From Aquipseudomonas ullengensis (lineage in GTDB: Bacteria > Pseudomonadota > Gammaproteobacteria > Pseudomonadales > Pseudomonadaceae): 64,000 nt of DNA. The stretch covers positions 62,001 through 126,000 of the forward strand of contig NZ_JACJUD010000002.1 in the NCBI RefSeq assembly GCF_014174475.1. Reading direction: 5' to 3'. This document shows, one piece after another, positions 1 to 9,175 of this stretch. The first letter of the stretch is position 1. Every line of letters begins with the position of its first letter. A program made the position numbers and the translations under genes. The notes under the pieces are model-generated. The model saw only the letters and a list, made by a program, of their open reading frames with translations. It searched no databases and was not told where the DNA came from.

Positions 1-783
1 GACGCTGTCGCAACGCAACGTCATATTTCCGGTGGCCTGAGCAGCCGGTAGCGTCGAGACGATGCTGTTGAAATACGCTTTGAAGGTGCAACCACGCTCG
101 CACTTGTAGCAGTAGGTGCAGGCCCCACGGTTGTTCTTCGCCTCGGTCTGGACAGCCATTCTCCCCATCGTTACACAACGGGAACCGCCGTAAGTCTCCT
201 TGACCTTCTGGGCAAAAACCTTCTCTACATGGTTCATCTCCATCGGCGGCTGGAACTCACCATCAGGGAGCTGCGCCAGGCCTTCTTTTTGCCCACTGAC
301 GCCAATGAATTTCTCTACATAGCTGTACCAGTCCTTCAGATCGTCGTAGCGGATCGGCCAGTCGCAGCCATGGCCATCTTTTTTGTTGGCTTCGAAATCT
401 AGGTCGCTGAACCGATAGACGTGACGCCCCCAGACAAGGGATTTACCACCGAGCACGCCAGGGCGAATCCACACGAAGGGCTTCTCTGGATTGAAAGCGT
501 AAGGGTTCGCTTTGTCGTTGTTGAAGAAGTGGCGCGTGGTTTCGTCGAATGCATAGATTTTGCTTTGAACTGGATACTCGGAGTCATACAGCTCACGCAA
601 AGGTTTACCACCGAATGGAATCTTCCACGGCGGCTGAAACATGCCTTTGTAGTCGACATCGTGCTTGATCTCTTTGCCGCGCTCCAGCACGAGAACCTTG
701 AGACCTTTTTCGCAGAGTTCCTTGGCAGCCCAGCCGCCAGTGATACCCGAGCCGATGACGATTGCATCAAAATCAGTCTGCAT
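1..783 (-). CDS. GMC-family FAD dehydrogenase (N-terminal part, cut by window edge)
   Basis: The first 261 codons of a flavin-dependent alcohol/sugar dehydrogenase; the 3' part lies outside the window. The N-terminus carries a Rossmann FAD-binding motif (IVIGSGITGGWAAKEL, about residues 8-23) followed by an acidic strand end (LVLERG). A GGKSLVWG segment near residue 125 fits the second FAD-contact region of GMC oxidoreductases. A cysteine cluster (CTYCYKCERGC, about residues 235-245) is typical of the membrane/periplasmic gluconate-2-dehydrogenase type of GMC enzyme that passes electrons to cytochrome c. The neighbouring small subunit-3 gene supports that type. It is the last visible gene of a leftward set with DUF1302 and DUF1329 genes. 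The substrate cannot be told from sequence. Confidence 0.85.
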   Translation of the reverse strand, partial: MQTDFDAIVIGSGITGGWAAKELCEKGLKVLVLERGKEIKHDVDYKGMFQPPWKIPFGGKPLRELYDSEYPVQSKIYAFDETTRHFFNNDKANPYAFNPEKPFVWIRPGVLGGKSLVWGRHVYRFSDLDFEANKKDGHGCDWPIRYDDLKDWYSYVEKFIGVSGQKEGLAQLPDGEFQPPMEMNHVEKVFAQKVKETYGGSRCVTMGRMAVQTEAKNNRGACTYCYKCERGCTFKAYFNSIVSTLPAAQATGNMTLRCDSV

Positions 784-839
784 AAAACACCATTAAAAAA
801 TTGCCATCAGGCGAGTGGCTTATTGGTGCAGCCGGTCGA

Positions 840-1445
840 TCACCAGATGTACTGGCGACCGCCGCTGTCTTTTAGATCGGCCTCACCGCTGTATCTGCCC
901 GGTACAGGCAGGTACTGCATTTCGGTGTTGGAAGCCGCTTCAGAGGTGTAGTAACCAACCACCACCAACTCTTTGAGCTTGGTGAAGAAAGGCGCTTCTT
1001 GATCGATAGCGCCCTTACCCATCACAGAGGCTGGCGTGATGGGCTGCGGATGAGCCTTCGCGTACTCCATTGCGATGGCCTCGAAGCTCTGCAAGCAAGC
1101 CACTTGCTGCGCCTGCTCGCTCTTGATGAACTCGCGGCAAAACGCTTTCAGGCAGTGCTCATCGAGTGCTGCTAGCCCTTCGAGAAAAATGCTTCGCTCA
1201 CGCGGGGCATACCAGTCAGAGACCACGCTCTCGACAAAGTCAGGGACCTTCGCATCCACCGCGCCAGGCGTATCTGTGCGAGGGATGATCAGGTCCGATA
1301 GGACCGAGCAAAGCCGGGCCTGATGAGAGTTGAGTGGAAAGGAAAGCAGTTGCTTATCGCCCCCCGCCAACGCATTGACCAACCCGCTGGAGGTAAGGCC
1401 ACCGAGTAGCACGCATGTATTTGCCAGAAACTGCCGACGTAGCAT
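840..1445 (-). CDS. gluconate 2-dehydrogenase subunit 3 family protein
   Basis: A 201-residue envelope protein matching the small subunit that accompanies GMC-type dehydrogenases. It opens with an RRQFL motif and a hydrophobic stretch to about residue 25, which looks like a twin-arginine signal though the motif is not perfect. The body has the LSDLIIPRTDTPGA segment near residues 50-63 and a GYYTSE segment near residue 165, both characteristic of the family. In the family this subunit helps export and anchor the flavin subunit. It lies 56 bases upstream of the GMC gene on the same strand, so the two are very probably co-transcribed and form one complex. Confidence 0.82.
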   Translation of the reverse strand: MLRRQFLANTCVLLGGLTSSGLVNALAGGDKQLLSFPLNSHQARLCSVLSDLIIPRTDTPGAVDAKVPDFVESVVSDWYAPRERSIFLEGLAALDEHCLKAFCREFIKSEQAQQVACLQSFEAIAMEYAKAHPQPITPASVMGKGAIDQEAPFFTKLKELVVVGYYTSEAASNTEMQYLPVPGRYSGEADLKDSGGRQYIW

Positions 1446-1490
1446 TTTGAGATCCCCAGTACGGTTTGAAATTGAGAGGAAAGGAGTGCG

Positions 1491-2834
1491 TTAACGCACT
1501 CCGGCCTGCCTCAAACGTGCGGGGGTGAACTCTTTCAGATCAGGCTTCACGTCGAAGTTAACTGGCGTTTCTTCCTGGGCAAGAGCATTGATCGTGTAGC
1601 GGCCAGAGATGAGGTCGTACTGCGCCTCACCTGAGGTCCAGATGATCTGATGGTCGTAGTAGTTGATGATGTAGGTTTCTGCGAGGCGCCACAGGGCACC
1701 TCGGCTATCACGACTTTCGGCGACAAGAATCTGGTAGGAGTCCTCGTCGAAGTAGAAGTCACGCTGCGAATAGATGTGCCGCACACCCGGCTTCAACTTG
1801 GCCCGTACATGCCAAACACGGTGCAGTTCGTAACGGGTGAGATCCGGGTTGATGTGGGTCTTCTGGATGATGTCCTTGTAGGTATTGGTACGCGAGGCGA
1901 ACCGATAGCTGTTGTACGGAACGTACATCTCTTTCTTACCCATGATCTCCCAAGTGAAGCGATCCGGGGCACCGTTGAACATGTCCACATCGTCCACCGT
2001 CATGAGACCGCCGGCGGTCGGGGTGTCATAACCGACCGTGGGGGATCGCCGAACTCGACGCTGCCCCGGTGTGTATGCCCAAGACTGGCGTGGAGCGATC
2101 GTCTGGTTGACGGTGTCCTGAATCAGTCGAACCCCACCCGCATCACGCGGCGGTGCCAGCGTTTCCTGAAGGTAGTAGAAGAGCATGTTGCCTTCTTGGG
2201 AGCCGTCATTGCGGAAGTCGCGGTTGTACAGGTAGATGTCGCGGTTCTTGCCGATGGTGTAGCTACCACCAGCCTGGATATTGGCCCCGGCATTGGTCCG
2301 CTGGACCGCATTGCCACGGTAGCGCAGCAGGTGATTCCAGATGAGCTCCAAACCAGATTTAGGCAGAGGGAACGGAGTGGCAACCTTCGCTTCCGTTATG
2401 CCGTTGCCATCTTCGGTCAGCTTGGTCTGCTCAGCGTTTACCTTGGCCGCGTCATAGACAAACTGCGGAAAGGACGCGGACCGGTGAGTTGGATAGATGT
2501 TCATCTTCCAGGTATCGGGGTGCCGGCGCAGCATGGCCAGTTGGCCCTCGCTAATCTTGTCCTTGTAGCTCTCTGCGTTGGCTGCGGTGATAGTCAGCAG
2601 GGGTTTGTCTGCTGCATAGGGATCCTTGTAGCCCGTTGCCGGGTCGAAGGCATCCTTGGTCATTGGCAGGCCACCATCCCAGGCCGGAATCGAGCCGTCG
2701 GCATTACCGGCCTTTTCAGCTCCGACCGGAGTGAGATCTTGGCCCAGACGGGATACATCAGAAGCCGCCAGTACATGACCACACGAGATCAACGCCAGTG
2801 CAGCAACAAGATGAGTCTTATAGAAAGCAGTCAT
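1491..2834 (-). CDS. DUF1329 envelope protein
   Basis: A 447-residue protein with a clear Sec signal peptide (hydrophobic core about residues 8-22, cleavage after a VLA-A type site). The mature part starts with the LGQDLTPVGAEKAGN segment and contains the GGLPMT, TYKDIIQ and FYFDEDSYQI segments typical of DUF1329 proteins. That family is a large periplasmic or outer-membrane-associated fold distantly like LolA/LolB and is nearly always found beside DUF1302. It starts only 10 bases after the DUF1302 gene, so it is in the same operon. The role is unproven; carriage of a hydrophobic compound between membranes is the usual inference. Confidence 0.85.
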   Translation of the reverse strand: MTAFYKTHLVAALALISCGHVLAASDVSRLGQDLTPVGAEKAGNADGSIPAWDGGLPMTKDAFDPATGYKDPYAADKPLLTITAANAESYKDKISEGQLAMLRRHPDTWKMNIYPTHRSASFPQFVYDAAKVNAEQTKLTEDGNGITEAKVATPFPLPKSGLELIWNHLLRYRGNAVQRTNAGANIQAGGSYTIGKNRDIYLYNRDFRNDGSQEGNMLFYYLQETLAPPRDAGGVRLIQDTVNQTIAPRQSWAYTPGQRRVRRSPTVGYDTPTAGGLMTVDDVDMFNGAPDRFTWEIMGKKEMYVPYNSYRFASRTNTYKDIIQKTHINPDLTRYELHRVWHVRAKLKPGVRHIYSQRDFYFDEDSYQILVAESRDSRGALWRLAETYIINYYDHQIIWTSGEAQYDLISGRYTINALAQEETPVNFDVKPDLKEFTPARLRQAGVR

Positions 2835-2844
2835 TACTACACCC

Positions 2845-4641
2845 TCAGAAACTGTACTTGACGTTGAAACTCAGGAAGTCGCGGTCGCGGTTGTAGCGCC
2901 CACCGCCATGGAACGCGGTGTAGCTGACGCCGGCACCGACCACCTCCTTGTAAGTGGCATCCACCTTCGCGGTGTAGGCCCGCTCGCCTTCGTTGTTGGC
3001 GCCGTTGCGCCCGTTGATGGCGCTGTACACGCTGACACCGGGAGAAACGGTGAACTGTCCCAGGATGTCGTTGTAGGTCAGCGAAGCAGAGGTGGTGGCA
3101 CCCCAGGAGCTGTTGGTCATGCCGCCGGGAAAATCGGGGTTATCAAATGTCTGTGCAGGCAGGCTTCCGTAGATGCGGTTGGCACTCGCCTCGGCGACGA
3201 TGCTTCCCAGGTCCGCACCCAGCACGCCGCTGGGGAGCAGGTAGATGGCGGAAAGAGTGGCTTGCGCCCGATCCCTTTCGACATAGCCAGGGATGTAAGT
3301 CCCCTCAGGCAACCCGCCCACCACTGCCGGAGAAATCACGGCGCGAGAGGTGTACTTGCCGACAATGGAGTCAGGGCGATAACTCAGTTCACCTGCAACG
3401 GCCAAACCATCCAGCAGCCCACCATTAATAGTGCTGTTGAAGCTGAAGCCATAGAGATCTCGCTTGCCCAGATACTCCGCAAAGTAGGTGGCTCGATTGG
3501 CAAACGGAATGGGGCCTACACCAGGCACCGCCACGGTGGCACCTGCCGTGGCGCTGACTACCGGTGTCTGCGTGCTGTAGCGAAGGTAATAGAGCCCGAA
3601 GTCCGTCTGGTTCAACTCCGGAGCCATCCAACGCAAGCTCAATCCGTATTGAGCATCGTCATCAGGCTCAACATCGTGTGCGCGTGGAACAAAGGTCGTC
3701 ATGAGCAGGGATTCAGCGAGCGGGCGTATGGGGGCCGGCACACTATTGAGATAGGCGCGCACTTCGTCTGGGCTATCGAATGCAGTCGCGCTTCCCAGCA
3801 GACCGGTGATCGACTCCTGAATGGCCGCGACAGGCAGATAGTCGCAGTCATCGTCGCCGATCACGTCGGAGGTCGAAAAGAAGGTCCCGCAGGCATCGAG
3901 TTTCGCGGCTTCCCAGGAAGAGCCCGGTTGCCAGTAGCCCTCAAGCGCCACATTCTCGGTCAGCTCGAAGGAGAACGACCCCATCAGGGTTGGCAGGAAG
4001 GCTTCCTTGATTTCCGACCCTGGAGCACGAAGAGCGCTCACGTCATAGGGGTTGGTTGCCGAAATGCCGCCTTGGGCGAACATCGACTCACCCCAGTTGA
4101 TCACTTGGCGGCCTAAGCGCGCGGTGAACCGGCGATCGCCGATATCCCAGCCGCCATAGACAAACGCATCGAGCAGCTCCGCACCGGAGCCGGCAAGATC
4201 CTCACCATCGTTACTGATCTCACGATGACGACGAGGGTCATCCTTCAATTCGAAATCATAGAAGGCTCGACCACGCATGAAGACGCCGTAATCGTCCTGA
4301 AAGCGGAGGTTCAGGTCAGACACGACCTTCGCCACTTCCGACACCAGATCGCCTTTGCGGAAGTTCAGGTCGCCATCGTCGGAAACGATTGGGCCATTGT
4401 CGAGACTACCGCCATTGGAGCTGGCAATCAGCTTCTTGGATGGCGCCTGCGTGCGATAGGTGGCACCGTACGAGACGGTCGTGTCGAGAGAGCCAGACAG
4501 TGTTTCACCTTCAAACTGAAAGGCGAATGCCGACCCGCACGGAACCAAGCTTAGAGCCAGGGCACCAAGAGCCAGGCGGGGCCGGGAGTAGCCATAGATA
4601 GCCGCACGAACAGCACGGCGTAGCGTGGGTGATTTTTGCAT
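2845..4641 (-). CDS. DUF1302 outer-membrane beta-barrel protein
   Basis: About 598 residues. An N-terminal signal peptide (hydrophobic LALGALALSLVPCGSAFA, cleaved near residue 40) leads into a long beta-rich domain with many aromatic/Gly-alternating strands. It ends in FNVKYSF, a C-terminal aromatic beta-signal typical of proteins inserted by the BAM machinery. Length and the motif around RLGRQVINWGE (about residue 185) fit DUF1302. It is the first gene of a leftward set with DUF1329, the small dehydrogenase subunit and the GMC gene. The start is uncertain: a GTG at 4653 would add four residues, and neither start has a good ribosome-binding site. I infer a porin-like channel for the substrate of the cassette. 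Confidence 0.83.
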   Translation of the reverse strand: MQKSPTLRRAVRAAIYGYSRPRLALGALALSLVPCGSAFAFQFEGETLSGSLDTTVSYGATYRTQAPSKKLIASSNGGSLDNGPIVSDDGDLNFRKGDLVSEVAKVVSDLNLRFQDDYGVFMRGRAFYDFELKDDPRRHREISNDGEDLAGSGAELLDAFVYGGWDIGDRRFTARLGRQVINWGESMFAQGGISATNPYDVSALRAPGSEIKEAFLPTLMGSFSFELTENVALEGYWQPGSSWEAAKLDACGTFFSTSDVIGDDDCDYLPVAAIQESITGLLGSATAFDSPDEVRAYLNSVPAPIRPLAESLLMTTFVPRAHDVEPDDDAQYGLSLRWMAPELNQTDFGLYYLRYSTQTPVVSATAGATVAVPGVGPIPFANRATYFAEYLGKRDLYGFSFNSTINGGLLDGLAVAGELSYRPDSIVGKYTSRAVISPAVVGGLPEGTYIPGYVERDRAQATLSAIYLLPSGVLGADLGSIVAEASANRIYGSLPAQTFDNPDFPGGMTNSSWGATTSASLTYNDILGQFTVSPGVSVYSAINGRNGANNEGERAYTAKVDATYKEVVGAGVSYTAFHGGGRYNRDRDFLSFNVKYSF

Positions 4642-4653
4642 CCTGTGTCTCAC

Positions 4654-4968
4654 TTGTTTTTATTGTTGAGCGCAACCCCACTTGCTAACGGCGGCAAGAC
4701 GGTCATTGCAGACGCACACGTTCAGACAGCATGAGCCCACGGTGCAGGTCGGACTCACGGGTCGGTTGAACACTACGTCTCAGGTATGCCTGCTCGCATT
4801 AACCTCAAAGCACCAAATTCGATAACAATATGTATCTAACTGTTTTTATTAGATTTATATAATTTCTAAGTCGATATACACGCAACCGTAGTCCTTTGCT
4901 TCATATCGTTAGTGCTTTTGGGTGAATGGCATATGGAGGGGACAGGCCTCATATTAGGGAGCGAGGAA
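4654..4968. other. divergent intergenic region between DUF1302 and LuxR genes
   Basis: About 315 bases without a confident gene. Positions 4800-4880 are strikingly AT-rich (for example a TTTTTATTAGATTTATATAA run near 4840) and are the likely site of the activator's promoter and perhaps activator binding. No clear inverted repeat or sigma-54 site was seen. Confidence 0.5.
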
Positions 4969-5007
4969 ATGAGCGGTTTCCTTTCCACGAACAAGACGAG
5001 CTTATGA
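4969..5007 (+). CDS. possible 12-codon upstream ORF coupled to the LuxR gene
   Basis: ATG at 4969 is preceded by a purine-rich AGCGAGGAA, the best ribosome-binding site in this leader. The ORF encodes MSGFLSTNKTSL and ends in TGA at 5005-5007, which overlaps the ATG at 5004 of the LuxR gene in an ATGA arrangement. The downstream ATG has only a weak site of its own. The geometry suggests translational coupling. The short length means it could be chance. Confidence 0.35.
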   Translation: MSGFLSTNKTSL

Positions 5008-7523
5008 TTCCGGCTGCTTCCTCCCAGAACGCGTTGACTGTCCAGCTTCCCCGAAAACCAAGAAGCCACGTCTTGCGCACGTCTCTGATGAGCAAGGTGC
5101 TCTCACGCGATGTTCGCCTGCGCCTGCTCTGCGCTGCGGCTGGCAGCGGGAAAACCACGCTGATGGCGGACTGTGCCCGCTCTCATACTGGTGGAAAGGT
5201 CGCTTGGATTCCCCTGCATGGCACGGCACTTAGCAACGAGGCATTTCTTCAACACCTCGTGGACGCGCTGGGGTTGGCTGCCCCGGAGGGGATCAACGAA
5301 GCCCTGGCAACTAGAGCGTTGCTGTCAATTTCCGAGCCTGTCTGGGTCATGCTCGATGACTACCCCCACCAGCCCACACCAGAACTAGATGCCTTGCTGG
5401 GGCGGCTTCTGAATTTGCACACCCCCGTTGTTCAGTGGTGGATAACGAGCCGGCGACGCATTGCCATCAACATGGCGAAGCTGCTGATCGCTGATGAGCT
5501 ACTGGAGCTCAATGGTGTGGACCTTGCCCTCACTCATGCCGAGCTGCCGGCCTTGCTCGGCGAAGGAACCGATCTCAAGGCTTTCGAAGGCACCTTTCGT
5601 GATACCCAGGGCTGGTTTGCGGCTGCCTCCATCTGGCTTGCCGCGCAACAGAGCCAGCGCAGCCATCTGAGCAGCAATTACCAGCTCGAATCCTTGCTTC
5701 GGGACTACGTTGAAATCGAGGTGCTAGGCACGCTGCAAGGCCAGCTTCGGCAGCAATTAGCCGTCCTGGCAGTTGCCTCGGCCTTCGATGAAGCGCTCTG
5801 CTCGCACCTACTAAACCTAACCGATAGCTATGCATGGTTTCGGGATCTTGAGAGTCAGGGTGCACTGCTCTATCCCATCGCTGAACACCCAGGATGGTTC
5901 CGGCTCATGCCCACCGCAGCCTCCGTTCTGGCTCGCGAGCTGAGCACCGAAGACACCCAGCGTATTCATCTGCAAGCATGCGATTGGCTGGCGCAGCAGG
6001 AGCAATACCGCTTCGCAATCGACCATGCCCTGGCCGCAGGCAAGCATGAACGGGCGACAAAACTACTCGAGCAGCTTGCAGACAGACGTCTTCTACACGG
6101 CTTTCAATCCACACAGGTTTTTGAGTGGTTCAACGACCTTCCCAATAGCCTCACGCACAGCAGCAGCGACTTGGTTCTGCTCAACGCCTTCGCGTTTGGC
6201 GTTACGTTCCAAGTCGAGAAAGCAGCGGCCTGCCTGGAAAGCCTCAACAAGTTTCTCCCCGCAGCAACGGCTGAGCAGCACCTACGGACACTGGGTCGCG
6301 GCCAAGCGTTACTAGGGCTCCTGGCACATGCCTCAGGTGACCGCGAGCACGCTCAGCGCCACTGCAAAGAAGCTATTGCAGTCCTACCGGTCAAAGACTG
6401 GGCGGTTCAACTGCTTTGCCGCACCACCCTGATCAACCACGCATTGTTTGCCGGGCAACTCGCAGCCGTCGACGACCTTTTAGCCTCCGCACGGCAATTC
6501 TTGAAGCTGTTCGACAGCGAGCTGCCTGCGGTGGTGATGGATAACTATCAGGCCGAAGTCATGATGGTTAGAGGCCAGCTAGTTCAGGCAGAAACGATGC
6601 TTGAGCGCAATCTGCTACTCATCACCAACACCATCTTCTCCGAGCGAGGATGGGTGGGGCGGCTCCACCTCAAACTTGGCCAAGTCCAAATGCGCCTAGG
6701 CAAAATCGCTCTGGCTGAGGAGCATTTCTGGACCGCCTTCCGGATCATGCGCAATGCTCTAGAGCCTGCTGCGTACCAGGCCTTGCTGGCTTTGGCCGAT
6801 CTAGCGCTACTGGATGATGAGGTCGGGAAAGCCAATAGCCTGGTGGAGAAAGCTGCCAGGCTATTGGCCGAACGGAAAATGACACCATCGAGCTACCTGG
6901 CGAATCTAGAGCTGGCACAAGCGAAGGTACTGATCCGGCGCCAAGAACCCGCCCGAGCATTGCTGCTACTTGAGAACATTCGCCAGCGGCATGCTTGCGG
7001 CCAAAGCACTCAACCGATGTCTACGCTTGAGTTGCTGCTGGAGTGTGAGGGGCTAATAGCAGAAGTAGGTGCGGCAGATCACTCGCAAGCACGCAGGGAA
7101 CTCCAGGAAGTCATCGCCAAAGCCACTCCCCTTGGTTATCTAACCTGTGCTGCTGACCTGACGTTCAAGCTCGCCCTACTTTCCTACAACGCCGGGGAGA
7201 AGGACGAGGCACGGACCTGGTTACTTCAAGCTCTGGAGACGGCCAAGCCGCTAAACCATCGGCTGCCCATGGAGTATCTGGAGCGCACCCATCCAGATCT
7301 TTGCTCCCTCGTGGAGCGAGAGCGGCAGCACGACCTTCTTTCTGAGCGAGAAACCGAGGTGCTTCGACTCGTGGAGGCCTGCCTATCGAATGTCGAGATC
7401 GGGCAACGGCTATTCATCTCCATGTTTACTGTGAAAAGCCATATCCAACGGATCTGCGGCAAGCTAGGCGTGAGGCGTAGGGCGCAAGCGGTAGCAAAGG
7501 CCAAGTCGATGGGGATTCTCTGA
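5004..7523 (+). CDS. MalT-type LuxR-family transcriptional activator (ATP-dependent)
   Basis: About 839 residues from this start. A Walker A motif (AAAGSGKTT) lies near residue 46, and a Walker B-like VWVMLDDYP near residue 115. A long alpha-helical TPR-like sensor region fills the middle. A C-terminal LuxR helix-turn-helix (LSERETEVLRLV ... NVEIGQRLFISMFTVKSHI) occupies the last 60 residues. This is the STAND/MalT layout, in which ATP and an inducer drive oligomerisation on DNA. It is divergent from the DUF1302/DUF1329/GMC genes and is their probable regulator; such regulators commonly sit next to DUF1302-DUF1329 pairs. An in-frame ATG at 4926 would add 26 residues but lacks a properly spaced ribosome-binding site. 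Confidence 0.88.
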   Translation: MIPAASSQNALTVQLPRKPRSHVLRTSLMSKVLSRDVRLRLLCAAAGSGKTTLMADCARSHTGGKVAWIPLHGTALSNEAFLQHLVDALGLAAPEGINEALATRALLSISEPVWVMLDDYPHQPTPELDALLGRLLNLHTPVVQWWITSRRRIAINMAKLLIADELLELNGVDLALTHAELPALLGEGTDLKAFEGTFRDTQGWFAAASIWLAAQQSQRSHLSSNYQLESLLRDYVEIEVLGTLQGQLRQQLAVLAVASAFDEALCSHLLNLTDSYAWFRDLESQGALLYPIAEHPGWFRLMPTAASVLARELSTEDTQRIHLQACDWLAQQEQYRFAIDHALAAGKHERATKLLEQLADRRLLHGFQSTQVFEWFNDLPNSLTHSSSDLVLLNAFAFGVTFQVEKAAACLESLNKFLPAATAEQHLRTLGRGQALLGLLAHASGDREHAQRHCKEAIAVLPVKDWAVQLLCRTTLINHALFAGQLAAVDDLLASARQFLKLFDSELPAVVMDNYQAEVMMVRGQLVQAETMLERNLLLITNTIFSERGWVGRLHLKLGQVQMRLGKIALAEEHFWTAFRIMRNALEPAAYQALLALADLALLDDEVGKANSLVEKAARLLAERKMTPSSYLANLELAQAKVLIRRQEPARALLLLENIRQRHACGQSTQPMSTLELLLECEGLIAEVGAADHSQARRELQEVIAKATPLGYLTCAADLTFKLALLSYNAGEKDEARTWLLQALETAKPLNHRLPMEYLERTHPDLCSLVERERQHDLLSERETEVLRLVEACLSNVEIGQRLFISMFTVKSHIQRICGKLGVRRRAQAVAKAKSMGIL

Positions 7524-7528
7524 GCAGT

Positions 7529-7564
7529 AGAGTGCCGATCCTCCGTTTAACGAAACAGCACTCT
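7529..7564 (+). terminator. weak hairpin after the LuxR gene
   Basis: AGAGTGC at 7529-7535 pairs with GCACTCT at 7558-7564 across a 22-base loop, just after the stop codon. There is no T-run, so intrinsic termination is doubtful. Confidence 0.25.
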
Positions 7565-7730
7565 GCATGCGCCACTTCCAGGAAATGTCTATTTTTAGCG
7601 CGCTTGGCGGATGTTTGTAACCTGAAAAACTGTCCCCTTTGGCCGCTGTACCTGGCCAAGACTGCATACAATTTGCACCCGATTACCCTGGGCCATGACT
7701 ATGGCTGCAACGAACAAGGAGCTCGCCGCT

Positions 7731-8219
7731 ATGGCCTCCCCAGATAAACAGCAAAAACGCGCCCAGCGGGCCAAAGCCAAGGCCAAGCAGAACCGCTCTG
7801 GCAAGTTCAAAGCCAATGTCGTGCATCCGCTGCTGGCCAACCCGCTGATCGACGAGCCATTCGATGATGTCGAGATCGACCTCAGCACCTTCGACTTCAA
7901 AGACATCGAAGAGAACGGCTTCGACCCGGCGCACTTCGACGATTTGTTCCAGGCGATGAAAGTCGGCGAAGGCATCAGCCTGCTAGCGATGTGCCTGGTG
8001 TTCCTGCAATACCCGGTGCTGGAACTGGTGGTCGCGGAGGAGGCGGAAGACGCGGCGACCGACTTCATGATGGGCCTGCTGATTACCTATCGCGGGATCT
8101 TCCACGATGAAGACGAAGACAGCGCGGTGAATTGGGTCGGCGGCGATGCCTTCCAGAATGCCTACAACGAAGCGTCGATGATCCTGCAGAAGAAGAACGC
8201 CCGCGGCCCCCGCGTTTAG
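7731..8219 (+). CDS. conserved hypothetical protein, Pseudomonas type
   Basis: A 162-residue protein of unknown function. The N-terminus is basic and Lys/Ala/Gln-rich (KQQKRAQRAKAKAKQN), then an acidic stretch (about residues 45-70) and a mostly helical C-terminal half with one hydrophobic helix. No enzyme motif was recognised. The start at 7731 is chosen because AAGGAG at 7716-7721 sits nine bases upstream. Upstream in-frame ATGs at 7695 and 7701 have no such site. It stands alone and marks the return to higher-GC sequence after the region 1 cassette. Confidence 0.75.
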   Translation: MASPDKQQKRAQRAKAKAKQNRSGKFKANVVHPLLANPLIDEPFDDVEIDLSTFDFKDIEENGFDPAHFDDLFQAMKVGEGISLLAMCLVFLQYPVLELVVAEEAEDAATDFMMGLLITYRGIFHDEDEDSAVNWVGGDAFQNAYNEASMILQKKNARGPRV

Positions 8220-8314
8220 TCGCGCGCCGAGTCGCTACTGATGGTGTGGCGAGCGGCGCAAAGGGACAAACGGCGCCGCCGCACGGTTGAAGGTGCGGCG
8301 GCGGCCGGTGAGGC

Positions 8315-9139
8315 TCAGGATTTGACGAAGGCCAGCATGTCGGCGTTGACCTGTTCCTTGTGCGTATCGGTCAGGCCGTGGGGCGCACCCGGATAGACGA
8401 TCAGCTTGGCGTGCGGGATCAGCCGCGCGGACTCCAGGCCGGCGGCCTGAATCGGCACGATCTGGTCGTCGTCACCGTGGATGATCAAGGTCGGCACGTC
8501 GAACTTCTTCAGGTCCTCGCGGAAATCGGTCTCCGAGAACGCCTTGATGCTGTCCAGGGTGTTCTTGTGCCCGCCGAGCATGCCCTGCATCCAGAACGAG
8601 TCGACCAGGCCCTGGGAGAACTTGGCGCCGGGGCGGTTGAAGCCGAAGAACGGACCGCTGGCGATGTCCTTGTACAGCTGCGAGCGGTCGGCGATCTGCC
8701 CGGCGCGAATGCCGTCGAACACCTCGATGGGCAAGCCCTTGGGGTTGCTCTCGGTCTGCAGCATCAGCGGCGGCACCGCCGAGATCAGCCCGGCCTTGGC
8801 CAGGCGGCTGGTGCCGTGGCGGCCGATGTAGCGGCTGATCTCGCCACCACCGGTGGAGAAGCCGAACAGCACCACGTCTTTCAGGTCGAGCGCTTCGATC
8901 AGCTGCGCCAGGTCGTCGGCATAGGTGTCCATCTCGTTGCCGTTCCACGGCTGGCTGGAGCGGCCGTGGCCACGACGATCATGGGCGATGGCGCGGTAGC
9001 CGTTGGCGGCGAAGTGCAGCATCTGCGATTCCCAGCTGTCGGCGCTCAGTGGCCAGCCGTGGCTGAAGACCACGGGTTGGCCGCTGCCCCAGTCCTTGTA
9101 GTAGATCTGGGTGCCGTCGCGAGTGGTGATGGTACTCAT
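8315..9139 (-). CDS. alpha/beta hydrolase (non-haem chloroperoxidase/arylesterase type)
   Basis: 274 residues, the usual length of this esterase group. The oxyanion-hole segment is [12 protein letters not shown] (about residues 25-36). The nucleophile elbow is GFSTGGGE with Ser95, the acid lies in HGDDDQIVP (about Asp225), and the catalytic His is His254 in APHGLT. This is the cofactor-free haloperoxidase-like subfamily; many members are esterases and the peroxidase activity is incidental. The neighbour on the same strand is an isochorismatase-like hydrolase 36 bases upstream, so the two probably form a small operon. The physiological substrate is unknown. Confidence 0.88.
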   Translation of the reverse strand: MSTITTRDGTQIYYKDWGSGQPVVFSHGWPLSADSWESQMLHFAANGYRAIAHDRRGHGRSSQPWNGNEMDTYADDLAQLIEALDLKDVVLFGFSTGGGEISRYIGRHGTSRLAKAGLISAVPPLMLQTESNPKGLPIEVFDGIRAGQIADRSQLYKDIASGPFFGFNRPGAKFSQGLVDSFWMQGMLGGHKNTLDSIKAFSETDFREDLKKFDVPTLIIHGDDDQIVPIQAAGLESARLIPHAKLIVYPGAPHGLTDTHKEQVNADMLAFVKS

Positions 9140-9175
9140 GTGACTAACTCCTTATCGATAGGGGCAGGTGGAGGC

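Noticed and set aside
1650..2861. Open frame opposite the DUF1329 gene
   Set aside because: The minus-strand frame has a signal peptide and family motifs; the plus-strand frame has neither.
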